Assembly (NCBI GenBank): GCA_964486845.1
Contig: CAZAQY010000002.1
Span: 1-64,000, forward strand
Length of the DNA stretch: 64,000 nt
Source of the DNA: Anammoximicrobium sp964486845
GTDB lineage: Bacteria; Planctomycetota; Planctomycetia; Pirellulales; Pirellulaceae
Reading direction: 5' to 3'
The translations under genes and the position numbers were made by a program. The notes under the pieces are model-generated. The model had not been told where the DNA came from. It saw nothing but the letters and a program-made list of their open reading frames with translations, and searched no databases. Position 1 is the first letter of the stretch; each line of letters starts with the position of its first letter. Below, piece by piece: positions 34,464 to 43,413 of the stretch.

Positions 34464-34866
34464 ACGAGCGACTCCTTATGATCTAGCGGCGACATGATCT
34501 AGCGACGACATGCGAAGCGAAGCGTTTTCGCCAACCCAGTCTAACGTTTTCCGCGAAGGACAACAACCAAGCTGCGGAACATCAGGTCAGGCCGGGGCGG
34601 GAACAGGCGCGTGGTGGCACAATACAGGACAGCCACGTCGATTTCGTCTACGGAAGAAAATCGCAGCTTTTCCGAAAAGACGGGCTTCTTGGGGTGACGG
34701 CGTGCAAGTCGGGCGCTTACCTTGCACAGACCCAGTTCTGGTTTATAGTTACGATTTCGCGAAACAGAAATCGCCGTGGGGGTGTCGTTTCTTGCCTTTG
34801 CGTCGAACCAACATGGTCTGAGCAACGTACTTACGCATAAAATCGTGGCCTTCTTGGAGAATCTTC
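34464..34866. other. Divergent intergenic region between oxidoreductase and ABC operon
   Basis: About 400 bases with no gene. It must contain the promoters of both divergent units; I see no confident sigma-70 box. At about 34655-34690 a decayed GAAGCCCGG-type hairpin (AGCTTTTCCGAAAAGACGGG) remains. The base composition is lower in GC than the flanking genes, as expected for promoters. Confidence 0.4.
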
Positions 34867-35811
34867 ATGGATATGCCAGCCGCTGCAGCGGGAACCGCGT
34901 CCCTTGTGGCTGGGGACGCAGCGAGTCAAGATTCGGACGTGATTATCGAGACTCGCAGCTTGTCGAAGACTTACCGCGATTTCTGGGGCCGCCAAAAGGT
35001 GCGGGCGCTGAAGGCGTTGGACCTGGAAATTCGCCGTGGCGAGATCTTCGGGCTACTGGGCCCCAATGGATCGGGAAAAACGACGACCATCAAGCTGGTC
35101 TTGGGTCTGCTTTTTCCCACCAGCGGCCGGGCGATGGTCTTCGGGAAGGACGCCAGCGAAGTAGCCAAGAACGAGCGGATCGGGTACTTGCCAGAGGAAT
35201 CCTACCTGTACAAATTCCTCAACGCCGAGGAAACCCTCGATTTCTATGGCCGCTTGTTCGACATGCCGGCCTCGTCGCGCAGGCAGCGGATCGACGAGTT
35301 AATTGACCGCGTCGGGCTCAACTGGGCGCGGCGGCGCCAGTTGAAAGAGTACTCGAAGGGCATGACGCGCCGCATCGGCTTGGCTCAGGCGTTGATCAAC
35401 GATCCGGAATTGATCGTGCTGGACGAGCCGACGACGGGCCTGGACCCGATCGGCACCCGCGAAATGAAGGACATGATTATCGATCTGCGGTCGCAAGGCA
35501 AAACCGTCTTGATGTGCAGCCACTTGCTGGCCGACGTCCAGGACGTTTGCGACCGCATCGCGATTCTGTACCAGGGCGAGTTGAAGGAACTGGGGCGCGT
35601 GGACCGGTTGCTGACCGTCCAGGACGTGACACAGATTCAAGTTCGTGGCTTGACGGATGCGGCCAAGCGGGAGATTCGGCAGGTGATTGACCGGCACGGC
35701 GGCGAGTTGTTGCGCATGGACAATCCCACGACGACCCTGGAAGACCTGTTCTTGAACATCGTGCGGGACAGCGAGGCTCACCCCGGACGCCGAGCCCACG
35801 AGGTGCAGTAG
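34867..35811 (+). CDS. ABC transporter ATP-binding protein
   Basis: The 314-residue protein has Walker A LLGPNGSGKTTTIKL, Q-loop region IGYLPEESYLY, signature YSKGMTRRIGLAQAL, Walker B LIVLDEPTTGLDP, and H-loop LMCSHLL. It belongs to the drug/antibiotic-export type (CcmA/YhaQ-like), with a C-terminal extension of about 80 residues. An N-terminal extension of about 30 residues precedes the domain. It is four bases upstream of the permease and in one operon with it. The cargo is unknown. Confidence 0.93.
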   Translation: MDMPAAAAGTASLVAGDAASQDSDVIIETRSLSKTYRDFWGRQKVRALKALDLEIRRGEIFGLLGPNGSGKTTTIKLVLGLLFPTSGRAMVFGKDASEVAKNERIGYLPEESYLYKFLNAEETLDFYGRLFDMPASSRRQRIDELIDRVGLNWARRRQLKEYSKGMTRRIGLAQALINDPELIVLDEPTTGLDPIGTREMKDMIIDLRSQGKTVLMCSHLLADVQDVCDRIAILYQGELKELGRVDRLLTVQDVTQIQVRGLTDAAKREIRQVIDRHGGELLRMDNPTTTLEDLFLNIVRDSEAHPGRRAHEVQ

Positions 35812-35815
35812 ACGT

Positions 35816-37639
35816 ATGGCACTGGAAAAAGACATTCTTCCGTTGCTGGACTGGCTTTTCCCCAGCATCCGTGGCCCCGGCGCGTTGGTGGTGTTCATTG
35901 CCATCGCGGCGGGACTGGCGGTGATTTCGCTGTTCGCCGGATACCTGCGGATGGCGATCCGCTTGGGGCCGGGCGAAGGCTTCTACGCGGTCGCCAAGGC
36001 GGTCGCGACGGCGGTGGCGTCCGATTTTCCGCACACCGCACCGCGGCGAATCTGGGCCATGACACGGTTGGCGATGCAGGAGGCGATCCGGCGGCGCGTG
36101 CTGATCGCGTTCGGCATCTTTGCGCTGATCGTGCTGTTTGCCGGCTGGTTCCTGGACCGCGAGAGCGATCATCCGGCGCGGCTGTACTTGGGCGTGATGC
36201 TCACGGCGGCGCAGTTCATGATCCTGGTGTTGGCGATTCTGTTGAGCACCTTCAGCTTGCCGGCGGACATCAAGTCCAAGACGATTTACACGGTGGTGAC
36301 CAAGCCCGTGCGGGCCACCGAGATCGTGTTGGGGCGGATTTTCGGTGTGATCATCGTGAACACGGCCATCTTGGTGCTGATGGGCGCGATCAGCTACGTG
36401 TTCGTGGTCCGCGGCCTGGCGCACCGGCATGAGATCGCCGTGGAAGACTTGGAACCGCTCAGCGGCGAGGCCGGCGGACGGCAGGGCGTGACCAGCCGCG
36501 ATGCCTATCATCGCCACCGGGTGACGGTCGATGCGGAGGGCCGCGGGCGGACCGACTTCATCATGGACCACGATCACGAAGTCGGGGCGGCGGCGGGTGC
36601 GGGCAGCGAGCAGAAGTTGATCGTCGGTCCGCCTCGGGGCGCGCTGGTGGCCCGCGTGCCGATCTACGGAAAGATGCGTTTCACGGACCGGACCGGCCGG
36701 GCCGGCGAAGGGATCAGCGTGGGCAAGGAGTGGTCGTATCGCAAGTACATCGAAGGCGGCTCGCTGGCCGCCGCCGCGTGGACCTTTTCGGGAATCAAGC
36801 CTCGGGCCTTCCCCGAAACGCTGCCCGTGGAAATGACGCTCAGCGTGTTTCGCACGTACAAGGGCGACATTGTCTCCGGTATCTTGGGCACGATGACCGT
36901 CAAACATCCGGGCACGGGCCTGAGCAGCGAGCCGATCCCGTTTACGGCGCGCGAGTTCACGCTGTACCGGCACGAGATTCCCCGCAAGCTGAAGGCGGTC
37001 CAAGCGGACGGCACGCTGAGGGACATCGATCTGTTCGAGAGCCTGGTCGACGAGGAAGGCAACGTCGAGATCTGGATTCAATGTTCCGAGCGGGCCCAGT
37101 ACTTCGGCATGGCTCAGGCGGACCTGTACATTCGCGGCGGAGACGCGCCGTTTGCCTGGAACTTCTGCAAGGCGTACGTCGGCATCTGGCTGCAAATGGT
37201 GATTGTGACTTGTTTCGGCGTGGTCTTCAGCACGTTCCTGAGCGGGCCGGTCGCACTGTTTGCGACGGCGATCACCTTGGTCGTGGGGCTGTTCCGCGCT
37301 TTTATTATCAGCGTGGCCACGGGCGAGCAGGTGGGGGGCGGACCCGTCGAATCTGCGATCCGGATGATCACGCAGCTGAACCAGACCGTCGAACTCGATT
37401 TGGGCAAGCCGATCGAGTGGACGATTCGCGGAGTCGATGCGGTCCTGATGTTCTTCATGTGGGTGGCCGCGAACGTGCTGCCCAATTACTGGACGTTCAA
37501 TACCTCGGATTTCGTAGCGTACGGGTTCAATATCGACGGTAACCTGCTGGGACAGCACTGTTTGATCGCCCTGGCGTTCGTGCTGGTGCTGACCGTGTAT
37601 GGCTACTTCTTCCTGAAATCACGGGAAATTGCGGCATGA
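35816..37639 (+). CDS. ABC transporter permease (ABC-2 type) with large periplasmic insertion
   Basis: The 607-residue protein has an N-terminal helix (ALVVFIAIAAGLAVISLFAGY) and then an ABC-2-type membrane block (VLIAFGIFALIVLFAGWFL, LGVMLTAAQFMILVLAILLS, IFGVIIVNTAILVLMGAISY). About 240 mostly hydrophilic residues follow, then a C-terminal membrane block (MVIVTCFGVVFSTFLSGPVA and beyond). The hydrophilic insertion probably lies outside the membrane. Its last bases overlap the next gene by ATGA. Together with the ATPase and the following anchored protein it forms a three-gene unit. Confidence 0.85.
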   Translation: MALEKDILPLLDWLFPSIRGPGALVVFIAIAAGLAVISLFAGYLRMAIRLGPGEGFYAVAKAVATAVASDFPHTAPRRIWAMTRLAMQEAIRRRVLIAFGIFALIVLFAGWFLDRESDHPARLYLGVMLTAAQFMILVLAILLSTFSLPADIKSKTIYTVVTKPVRATEIVLGRIFGVIIVNTAILVLMGAISYVFVVRGLAHRHEIAVEDLEPLSGEAGGRQGVTSRDAYHRHRVTVDAEGRGRTDFIMDHDHEVGAAAGAGSEQKLIVGPPRGALVARVPIYGKMRFTDRTGRAGEGISVGKEWSYRKYIEGGSLAAAAWTFSGIKPRAFPETLPVEMTLSVFRTYKGDIVSGILGTMTVKHPGTGLSSEPIPFTAREFTLYRHEIPRKLKAVQADGTLRDIDLFESLVDEEGNVEIWIQCSERAQYFGMAQADLYIRGGDAPFAWNFCKAYVGIWLQMVIVTCFGVVFSTFLSGPVALFATAITLVVGLFRAFIISVATGEQVGGGPVESAIRMITQLNQTVELDLGKPIEWTIRGVDAVLMFFMWVAANVLPNYWTFNTSDFVAYGFNIDGNLLGQHCLIALAFVLVLTVYGYFFLKSREIAA

Positions 37640-39378
37640 GCCAGGAAATCTCGTTTTGGCGCAAAGTGGTCTACGTCGGCGCAATTGTGCTGCTGCTGTT
37701 CCCGCTGTTCTGGATCGGCCAGCCCGCGACGCGCAAGAGCGCCGGCGGGGTGCTGGCCCGGCTGCGCGCGGAAAACCAACTGTCGCAAGCTTCGTTGGGC
37801 GAGATCGATCCGGCCGGAGAATCCATCAAACTGGCTACGTTGGGACTGCGTCCCCTGGCGGTGGCCCTGTTGTGGAATTCGAGCTTTGAGTTCAAGAAGA
37901 AGGAGGACTGGGACGGGCTTTCGGCGACCTTGAATCAGATCACCAAGCTGCAACCCAATTTCATCACGGTCTGGGAGCACCAGTCCCACAACCTGGCCTA
38001 CAACGTGTCGGTCGAATTCGACGACTACCGGATGCGCTACCACTGGGTCACCAAGGGCATCGACTTCCTGGTCAACGGCGTACACCTGAACCGCGAGAAT
38101 CCGCGCCTGCTGCACTACACCGGCTGGATCACGGGCCAAAAGATCGGCCGAGCCGACGAACACGTTCAATTCCGCGAACTGTTCCGCAAGGACGATGACT
38201 TCCACAATTCGTTGAACAACGAGGTGGCGATCGACAAAGCGCACGGCTGGGATGGCCGTCCCGACAACTGGCTGGTGGGCCGCCTGTGGTATCAGCGGGC
38301 CGAGCGGGCGGTCGACGCGGGCATTCCGCTCAAGGGCAAAAGCCCGCTGATTTTCCACGCCGACAATCCCATGTCGCTGGTCAACTACTCGACGACCATC
38401 GAGGACGAAGGCGTGTTGGGACAGACCGCGCAGCGCTCCTGGTACGATGCGGGGCGGGCGTTGGAGGAATATGGCCGCCGGCCCATTCCTACGTCGTGGG
38501 GACATAACATTCGCTTGGGCGAGTACGATCAGGTCAACGAGGGGATCCTGCGGATCAGGCAAAGGCTGGAGGAACTGGCGCCCGGAGTCCGCGAGCAGAT
38601 CCGGAAAGAGAGGATCGCCGAGTTGACCCCGGAACAGTCCGCCGCACTCGACGTGCCGGAGGAGAAGCTGACGGAGGCGAACTACAACCAGCATCTGGAG
38701 GCGGTCGCCAAGACGGCGGTCACGCACGAGGAGGTGGCCCAACGCGCTCCGGAACAAAACCGGGAAGCGGCGGAGAAGTTGGCCAAGCGGCTCGCGGATG
38801 AGGAAACCCTCTCGAACCGGATTGCCCACTACCGCAGCATCGTGAACTACGACTACTGGACGATCCGTTGCGCCGCAGAGCAGACGAAAACCGCCGTCGA
38901 TGCCCGCGAGTTCCTGTACAAGGCCAAGCAGGCTTATGACGCTGCCGAATTGGACAATGCCCGCAAACTGTTCGAATCCTCCTGGCGCGCGTGGCGGAAG
39001 CTCTACGACGAGTATCCGCGCCTGTTGGACGACATCTCGGCGGATGAACTGGCGGAGGGAATCAAGCAGTACCAGCGCCTGCTGCAACAGTTGGACGAGG
39101 AACTGCCCGCCGATTTCCCCCTGGTCGATATCCTGAAGATGAGGCAGGACCGCGACGATGCCTTGAAAGCGATGTATCGGAGCCTCGGCACGCCGCTTCC
39201 GGGGATGGAGGAGAAACCGGCAGCGGAGGCACCCAAGGAGGAGCCCAAGGAGGCGCCGAAGGAAGCAAAACCGGCAGCAAAAGAACCCAGACCAGCCTCC
39301 GAACCGGAGAAGTCAAAGCCGGCTGCGAGCAAGCCGGCCGGCGAAAAGACCGAACCCGCCGCCGAGGCCAAACCGTAG
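37636..39378 (+). CDS. Membrane-anchored protein of ABC operon, function unknown
   Basis: The 580-residue protein has one N-terminal transmembrane helix (VVYVGAIVLLLFPLFWIG). A helical ectodomain of about 510 residues follows, with Trp- and Tyr-rich segments (RYHWVTKGIDFLVNGVHLN, LLHYTGWITGQKIG), then a Lys/Pro/Ala/Glu low-complexity tail of about 50 residues. The start ATGA overlaps the permease stop, so it is coupled to the transporter and probably assists it. I recognise it as a type commonly placed after this ABC pair in planctomycetes, without a known function. Confidence 0.78.
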   Translation: MSQEISFWRKVVYVGAIVLLLFPLFWIGQPATRKSAGGVLARLRAENQLSQASLGEIDPAGESIKLATLGLRPLAVALLWNSSFEFKKKEDWDGLSATLNQITKLQPNFITVWEHQSHNLAYNVSVEFDDYRMRYHWVTKGIDFLVNGVHLNRENPRLLHYTGWITGQKIGRADEHVQFRELFRKDDDFHNSLNNEVAIDKAHGWDGRPDNWLVGRLWYQRAERAVDAGIPLKGKSPLIFHADNPMSLVNYSTTIEDEGVLGQTAQRSWYDAGRALEEYGRRPIPTSWGHNIRLGEYDQVNEGILRIRQRLEELAPGVREQIRKERIAELTPEQSAALDVPEEKLTEANYNQHLEAVAKTAVTHEEVAQRAPEQNREAAEKLAKRLADEETLSNRIAHYRSIVNYDYWTIRCAAEQTKTAVDAREFLYKAKQAYDAAELDNARKLFESSWRAWRKLYDEYPRLLDDISADELAEGIKQYQRLLQQLDEELPADFPLVDILKMRQDRDDALKAMYRSLGTPLPGMEEKPAAEAPKEEPKEAPKEAKPAAKEPRPASEPEKSKPAASKPAGEKTEPAAEAKP

Positions 39379-39383
39379 CGGAA

Positions 39384-39720
39384 TTCCCCGCGAAAAGTAG
39401 GCCGGAACAAGCCCTCGCAGTTCCGGCCCGCCAGGCTGTCCGCCTTGGCGATAGCCGGCCGATTGCCGCCGAAGATGGCGTAATACGTGTCATCCTCCCG
39501 CCAGCCGTACGGGTCCCACGAGCGGTGCTTGTCGTGATGCGGATCGCCGGGCTGAGTCTTCGGAGTGATGGGATTCGATTCCAGCTCTGCCGCTCGTTCA
39601 GCTCGTCATCCAGCTCCGAGTTGTCCGCAGTGTACTCCGCGTACTTGCTGCCGTTGCGATACAGAGTAATCTGCTTGTTTCGGTAGAGTGAAAACTGGCG
39701 ATTCCGATTCCCCACAAGCC
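39384..39720 (-). pseudogene. Frameshifted remnant of a GH32-like glycoside hydrolase with LamG-type region
   Basis: Minus-strand translation from 39720 gives a LamG-like stretch (LYRNKQITLYRNGSKYAEYT). A frame change near 39570 then leads to ESNPITPKTQPGDPHHDKHR and WDPYGWREDDTYYAIFGG, as in the first blades of GH32/GH43-like proteins, and coding stops being recognisable near 39385. Both the N-terminus and most of the catalytic five-blade propeller are missing. It lies between the ABC operon and the esterase gene. Confidence 0.6.
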
Positions 39721-39761
39721 ACTAATCCGAAAGCCCTCCAGATCTGCCGACAGCGTGATCT

Positions 39762-40673
39762 TCACTGACGAAGGTGCTGGTCGAAGAATGCCAGCAGTCC
39801 CGGCAGGTTGACGATGTGACCTTCCAGATGCGCCAGCAAGACTGCGTGCTGCGGCCGGCCGCAGTCGGCATAGATCAAACCGATCTCCCGCAGGGCCTCG
39901 GCGGCCAACGGCACCGGGAATTGCGACGGGGGCTCTTGGAGGCCGTTCTGGCACAGCAGCGCCCGCGGTGCGGTCAACGAATAGATGTCGGCGAAGTCGA
40001 CCAGTTCGCGCAAGCCGTCGAACTTCCAGCACATGCAATGGTTGTGTTCCATCTGGTCCATCTTGGTCAGAAATCCGCAACTGACGGTGGCCGCGATCCG
40101 CGTGTCCATGCCGCCCAGCCACATCGCCATCTCGCCGCCCAAGGACAATCCGCCGCAGCCGATCCGCGACTTGTCCACCTCCGGCAGCGACTCCAGACAA
40201 TCGACGCAACGCATCAAATCCCAGAGCCGTTCGCCCATCAGCGTCCGGTTCTCTTCGTACACCGCGTGTTGTCCCACGTCCGCGGCGATCGTGACGAAGC
40301 CGCGTTCGGCCAGCGCGGCGGCAAAGCCCCGGTACAGCGAGTTGGGATCGTACACAATCCGCCGGTTGCCGCCGTGGCCGTGGATGCAGACCACCGCGGG
40401 GCGAGCCGAGACTTGGGCATTCCCAGCTTCGGCCGAGCTGGCCTGCGTGGGCCGAGCCACCAGCACCTTGATCCGCCGCGCGAGCGTGCTGTTGATCTCG
40501 ATCTCCTGCAGTTCATAGCCCTTCTTCTTCTCCGACGAAATCTGCGTCGGATGAAGCGCGATGGCCGCGTGGCTGGCGACCAGGTCGTCCAACTTCAGAA
40601 GGGGCCACAGTTTGGCCCGCACGTCCTGCTGCCATGTCGCCGCGTCGGCCTGCGGGCGCGGCGAGTACTTCAT
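39762..40673 (-). CDS. Alpha/beta hydrolase (acetyl xylan esterase / dienelactone hydrolase-like)
   Basis: The 303-residue protein has an oxyanion-type HGHGGNR motif (VVCIHGHGGNRRIVYDPNSL), the nucleophile elbow GGLSLGGEMAMW (Ser in GLSLGG), and a late LEGHIVNLPG His. There is no signal peptide. Planctomycete relatives occur beside carbohydrate genes and are predicted carbohydrate esterases. It starts 12 bases after the Tat oxidoreductase stop, so the two genes form an operon. Confidence 0.88.
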   Translation of the reverse strand: MKYSPRPQADAATWQQDVRAKLWPLLKLDDLVASHAAIALHPTQISSEKKKGYELQEIEINSTLARRIKVLVARPTQASSAEAGNAQVSARPAVVCIHGHGGNRRIVYDPNSLYRGFAAALAERGFVTIAADVGQHAVYEENRTLMGERLWDLMRCVDCLESLPEVDKSRIGCGGLSLGGEMAMWLGGMDTRIAATVSCGFLTKMDQMEHNHCMCWKFDGLRELVDFADIYSLTAPRALLCQNGLQEPPSQFPVPLAAEALREIGLIYADCGRPQHAVLLAHLEGHIVNLPGLLAFFDQHLRQ

Positions 40674-40685
40674 CGTCCGCAGTAT

Positions 40686-41966
40686 TCACAAATGCCACGG
40701 CGGCCGCATGGCCCGCGACGTCAGCCGCGACGCGCCGAGATCGTCCAGGATCACTTCGCGTTGGGCGTCCCAACGGATCTTGCGCCCCGTGTAGATGGCG
40801 ATCATGCTCAACTGCGTAATGGAGTCCGACAGCACGGCGACTTCGACCGGAGCCACCGTGCGGCGGCGCGTGCGGACGCAGTCCAGGAAGTTGCCCATGT
40901 GGTGGTTGCTCTCGTACAGGCGGATCTCGTTCGGGCCGATCTTCTCCTGCATCAGCGATTCGGGTTCGGTCTGCAACCCGCCGCGGCTGATATGGACCTT
41001 TCCGCGCTCGCCGACGATCGTGGCCCGGTCGCCGCCCGGCGTGAAGTGAAACTCGACGCCGCTGGCGAAGCGGCCCTTGATGTCCCAGTCGAACGGCGCG
41101 TCGAACAGGCCCGCTCCGAACTTGCCCGTGCCTTCGTATTCAATCGGCACCGCCCCGGCGTCGTCGCCCATCGCCCAGACCATGTCGGTCAGCGGATGAG
41201 CGCCCCAGCCGCCGATGAAGCCGTGAGCGTTGTCCAGGCACCAGTACGTGCCCCAGCACGTGCAGCGGTCTTTGGTGTACGGCCGATACGGGGCCGGTCC
41301 GAGCCACAGGTCGTAGTCCAGCCCTTCCGGCACGGGCTCGGGTTCCAACGACCCGCCCTCGAAACCGTAGCTGGGCGCGGTTACTTCGACGGACTGCAGC
41401 TTGCCGAGCCGCCCGTTGAGGACCAGTTCGCAACCGAAGCGGATGTGGCTCATCGAACGCTGCTGCGTGCCGTACTGGAAGACGCGGCCGTACCGCTGGA
41501 CTTCGCGGCGGATGGCGAAGTCTTCTTCCAGACTGATTCCCAACGGCTTTTCGACGTACACGTCTTTGCCGGCCCGCACGGCCAGCAGGGCGGCCGGCAC
41601 GTGCCAGTGATCCGGCGTACCAATCGTCACCGCCTGGATGTCTTCGCGGGCCAGCATCTCGCGCAAGTCGCGATACGGCGTGCAGAGATTCGTGCCGTAA
41701 CGCTCGTTCAAGTTCGCGGCGTGCTTTTCGCGGCGATCCTGAAAAACGTCGCAGACGGCCACGATTTTCGCGTTGGGATGCCCGGCCGCTTCGTACATGA
41801 TCCCCGACCCGCGGCCACCGACGCCGATCGAGGCGACGTGCAGCTGGTTGCTGGGCGCCTCGGCCCCCAGCACCGACGAACGCACGATCAACGGGGCCGC
41901 CAACACCGTGCCCGCCGCTGCGGCGGACTTTTTCAAGAACCCTCGGCGTGTTACTCTGTCAGGCAT
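40686..41966 (-). CDS. Gfo/Idh/MocA family oxidoreductase, Tat-exported
   Basis: The 426-residue protein has a Tat signal (TRRGFLKKSAAAAGTVLAAP). The Rossmann start is HVASIGVGGRGSGIM, with VVAVCDV-type IVAVCDVFQDRRE, PDHWHVPAALLAVRAGKDVYVEKPLG (the Lys of EKP present) and GGWGAHPLTDMVWAMG. It is close in layout to the protein at 1976. ATG 41966 has GGGGAGGAG upstream and begins the Tat signal; the longer frame upstream is not coding. It shares an operon with the esterase. Its substrate is probably a sugar derivative outside the cytoplasm, which is inference. Confidence 0.93.
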   Translation of the reverse strand: MPDRVTRRGFLKKSAAAAGTVLAAPLIVRSSVLGAEAPSNQLHVASIGVGGRGSGIMYEAAGHPNAKIVAVCDVFQDRREKHAANLNERYGTNLCTPYRDLREMLAREDIQAVTIGTPDHWHVPAALLAVRAGKDVYVEKPLGISLEEDFAIRREVQRYGRVFQYGTQQRSMSHIRFGCELVLNGRLGKLQSVEVTAPSYGFEGGSLEPEPVPEGLDYDLWLGPAPYRPYTKDRCTCWGTYWCLDNAHGFIGGWGAHPLTDMVWAMGDDAGAVPIEYEGTGKFGAGLFDAPFDWDIKGRFASGVEFHFTPGGDRATIVGERGKVHISRGGLQTEPESLMQEKIGPNEIRLYESNHHMGNFLDCVRTRRRTVAPVEVAVLSDSITQLSMIAIYTGRKIRWDAQREVILDDLGASRLTSRAMRPPWHL

Positions 41967-42070
41967 GCAAGCTCCTCCCCTTCGCTGAACGGTGCGACCG
42001 TTTCCAATCACCTCACGGCTCTCCAGTGTAACGGAGACCGTTGGGAGTTGGGAAGTAAGGCAGACGCAGT

Positions 42071-42101
42071 GTGGCACGGCTTACTTTGTTAGCCGTGCCA
42101 C
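42071..42101. repeat. Palindromic repeat, family B, short copy
   Basis: GTGGCACGGCT and AGCCGTGCCAC flank a 9-base loop. It is a diverged short copy of the element at 160-222, located just downstream of tsaE and upstream of the oxidoreductase start. Confidence 0.8.
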
Positions 42102-42114
42102 ATGAGAGAACCCA

Positions 42115-42588
42115 TCAGCCCAGCGCAGCCGCCAAGTCGTTGATGAGCCCCGCCGCTTCCTGCCCAACAACGACCAGGCGGAACACCCGCTCGGTGTCGC
42201 CCACGACTTCGATGTGAATTTCGAGCCGTTGCGGCGGCAGGCAGTCGATCACGCGGTCCGCCCATTCGACCAGCGTGATGCCGTCGGACTCGAAGTATTC
42301 CTCCGGTCCCAACTGCAGGAACTCGTCGTCGCCCTTCAGCCGGTAAGCGTCCAGGTGGTGCAGCGTGCGGCGGCCGTGGTACTCCTGGCACAAGACGAAC
42401 GTCGGACTGACCACCGTCTCCGGCGGCACGCCGCAGGCGGTCGCCACGGCTTGGACCAGACGCGTCTTGCCGGCGCCCAGTGTCCCGATCAACGCTACCG
42501 TCGTACCCGCGGGCAGGCTCCGGGCCAAGGCCGCGCCCAGCCGGCGTGTGTCGGATTCGCTGTTTGCGAGGAACCGGTATTCATTCAT
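42115..42588 (-). CDS. tsaE: tRNA threonylcarbamoyladenosine biosynthesis ATPase TsaE
   Basis: The 157-residue protein has the P-loop IGTLGAGKTRLVQAVATA, the conserved SPTFVLCQEY followed by LHHLDAYRL, and GITLVEWADRV. These are the standard TsaE motifs. It powers t6A modification of tRNA with TsaB, TsaD and TsaC. ATG 42588 is chosen because its ATGA overlaps the stop (42585-42587) of the small upstream gene; a GTG at 42600 is the alternative. A palindrome follows the gene. Confidence 0.93.
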   Translation of the reverse strand: MNEYRFLANSESDTRRLGAALARSLPAGTTVALIGTLGAGKTRLVQAVATACGVPPETVVSPTFVLCQEYHGRRTLHHLDAYRLKGDDEFLQLGPEEYFESDGITLVEWADRVIDCLPPQRLEIHIEVVGDTERVFRLVVVGQEAAGLINDLAAALG

Positions 42589-42881
42589 GGTCCGCAGCAC
42601 AATTCATCGTCCACCAATCCGGCGGCCTTGGGATCGGGCACTTTGAAATATACGGCCTCGCCCGCCGGATCGGCGAACTCGGTCAGCGTCAAGTCCAGCG
42701 TCTTTTTGCTCATCGGATACCAGGCTCCCGGCTCCCACGCCTGCAGATGGCAGGCGAGCCCGCCGGGATGCACCGAATCGTCGGCCACCGGCTCCTGCAG
42801 GGTGTTGATGCCCGCCAAGGGCGGTCGGTTGTATCCACTGCTTACACGGCGGATCGTTTCTCTCCCAGCAACTCGAGACAA
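42585..42881 (-). CDS. Small hypothetical protein coupled to tsaE, perhaps N-terminally truncated
   Basis: About 98 residues can be read, ending DDELCCGP. The clear coding part starts at NRPPLAGINTLQEPVADD and continues with HPGGLACHLQAWEPGAWYP and LTLTEFADPAGEAVYFKV. The stop overlaps the tsaE start (ATGA), so it is likely translated with tsaE. The first 15 or so codons overlap the 3' end of the upstream gene in another frame, and no good start is visible, so the gene may have lost its 5' part. I do not recognise the family. Confidence 0.5.
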   Translation of the reverse strand: MSRVAGRETIRRVSSGYNRPPLAGINTLQEPVADDSVHPGGLACHLQAWEPGAWYPMSKKTLDLTLTEFADPAGEAVYFKVPDPKAAGLVDDELCCGP

Positions 42882-43225
42882 AGGTTTCGGAGCTTAGCCA
42901 ATTCGCGATTGAATTCCCTCTGAGCCTGCTCCGCGAGGAGAACGTCGAAAACGTCTGCGAGCTGCACGCCGTGACTCATGATTTGATCGGCAACTCTGAT
43001 ACGCAGCTTCTTCCGGACGAACAGACAGTTGTCGGCATGGAAGAACAATTGCAGACTCTCGGCGGCGCTAATCAGTCCGTTCGATAAAGACTCGACGATT
43101 CCCAGATTGATCAAAGCAAACAGCGCGACCTGTTCGGGTCGAGATTTTCCGGTGCCTTCAGGCAGGGCCGCGAGATCAATGCGTTTGTTCATGGCATATA
43201 CGTCCGGGTAAATGTGCAGCGGCAT
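42842..43225 (-). CDS. Small helical hypothetical protein
   Basis: The 127-residue protein has no signal peptide and is predicted helical throughout (PEQVALFALINLGIVESLSN, AAESLQLFFHADNCL, AEQAQREFNRELAKLRNLCL). ATG 43225 has an excellent SD (GGAGAGGAAA). Its DNA is visibly less GC-rich than the flanking genes, which fits recent acquisition. It overlaps the start of the small tsaE-linked frame by 40 bases. No family is recognised; a toxin-antitoxin or regulatory role is possible but unsupported. About 190 bases without a gene follow upstream. Confidence 0.6.
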   Translation of the reverse strand: MPLHIYPDVYAMNKRIDLAALPEGTGKSRPEQVALFALINLGIVESLSNGLISAAESLQLFFHADNCLFVRKKLRIRVADQIMSHGVQLADVFDVLLAEQAQREFNRELAKLRNLCLELLGEKRSAV

Positions 43226-43413
43226 TTTCCTCTCCTGAATGCGAACCGGCGCCCGCTGCGCGGCTCGCCGTCAATCAGACTACCGCGCTTACCGGCTGCC
43301 GACAAGCCGGTCCGGGCAACCACGAGGTGATCTGCACCCTCTGCCCGCGAACGTTTGGTTTGGCGTCAAGCAACTTCTGGCGGCGTTGCCCCCGGACAAG
43401 GGGGCGCGAAACG

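Noticed and set aside
35477..37558. Minus-strand frame of 693 codons
   Set aside because: Antisense to the ABC ATPase and permease genes, which have clear motifs.
39774..42092. Plus-strand frame of 772 codons
   Set aside because: Shadow of the esterase and Tat oxidoreductase genes.
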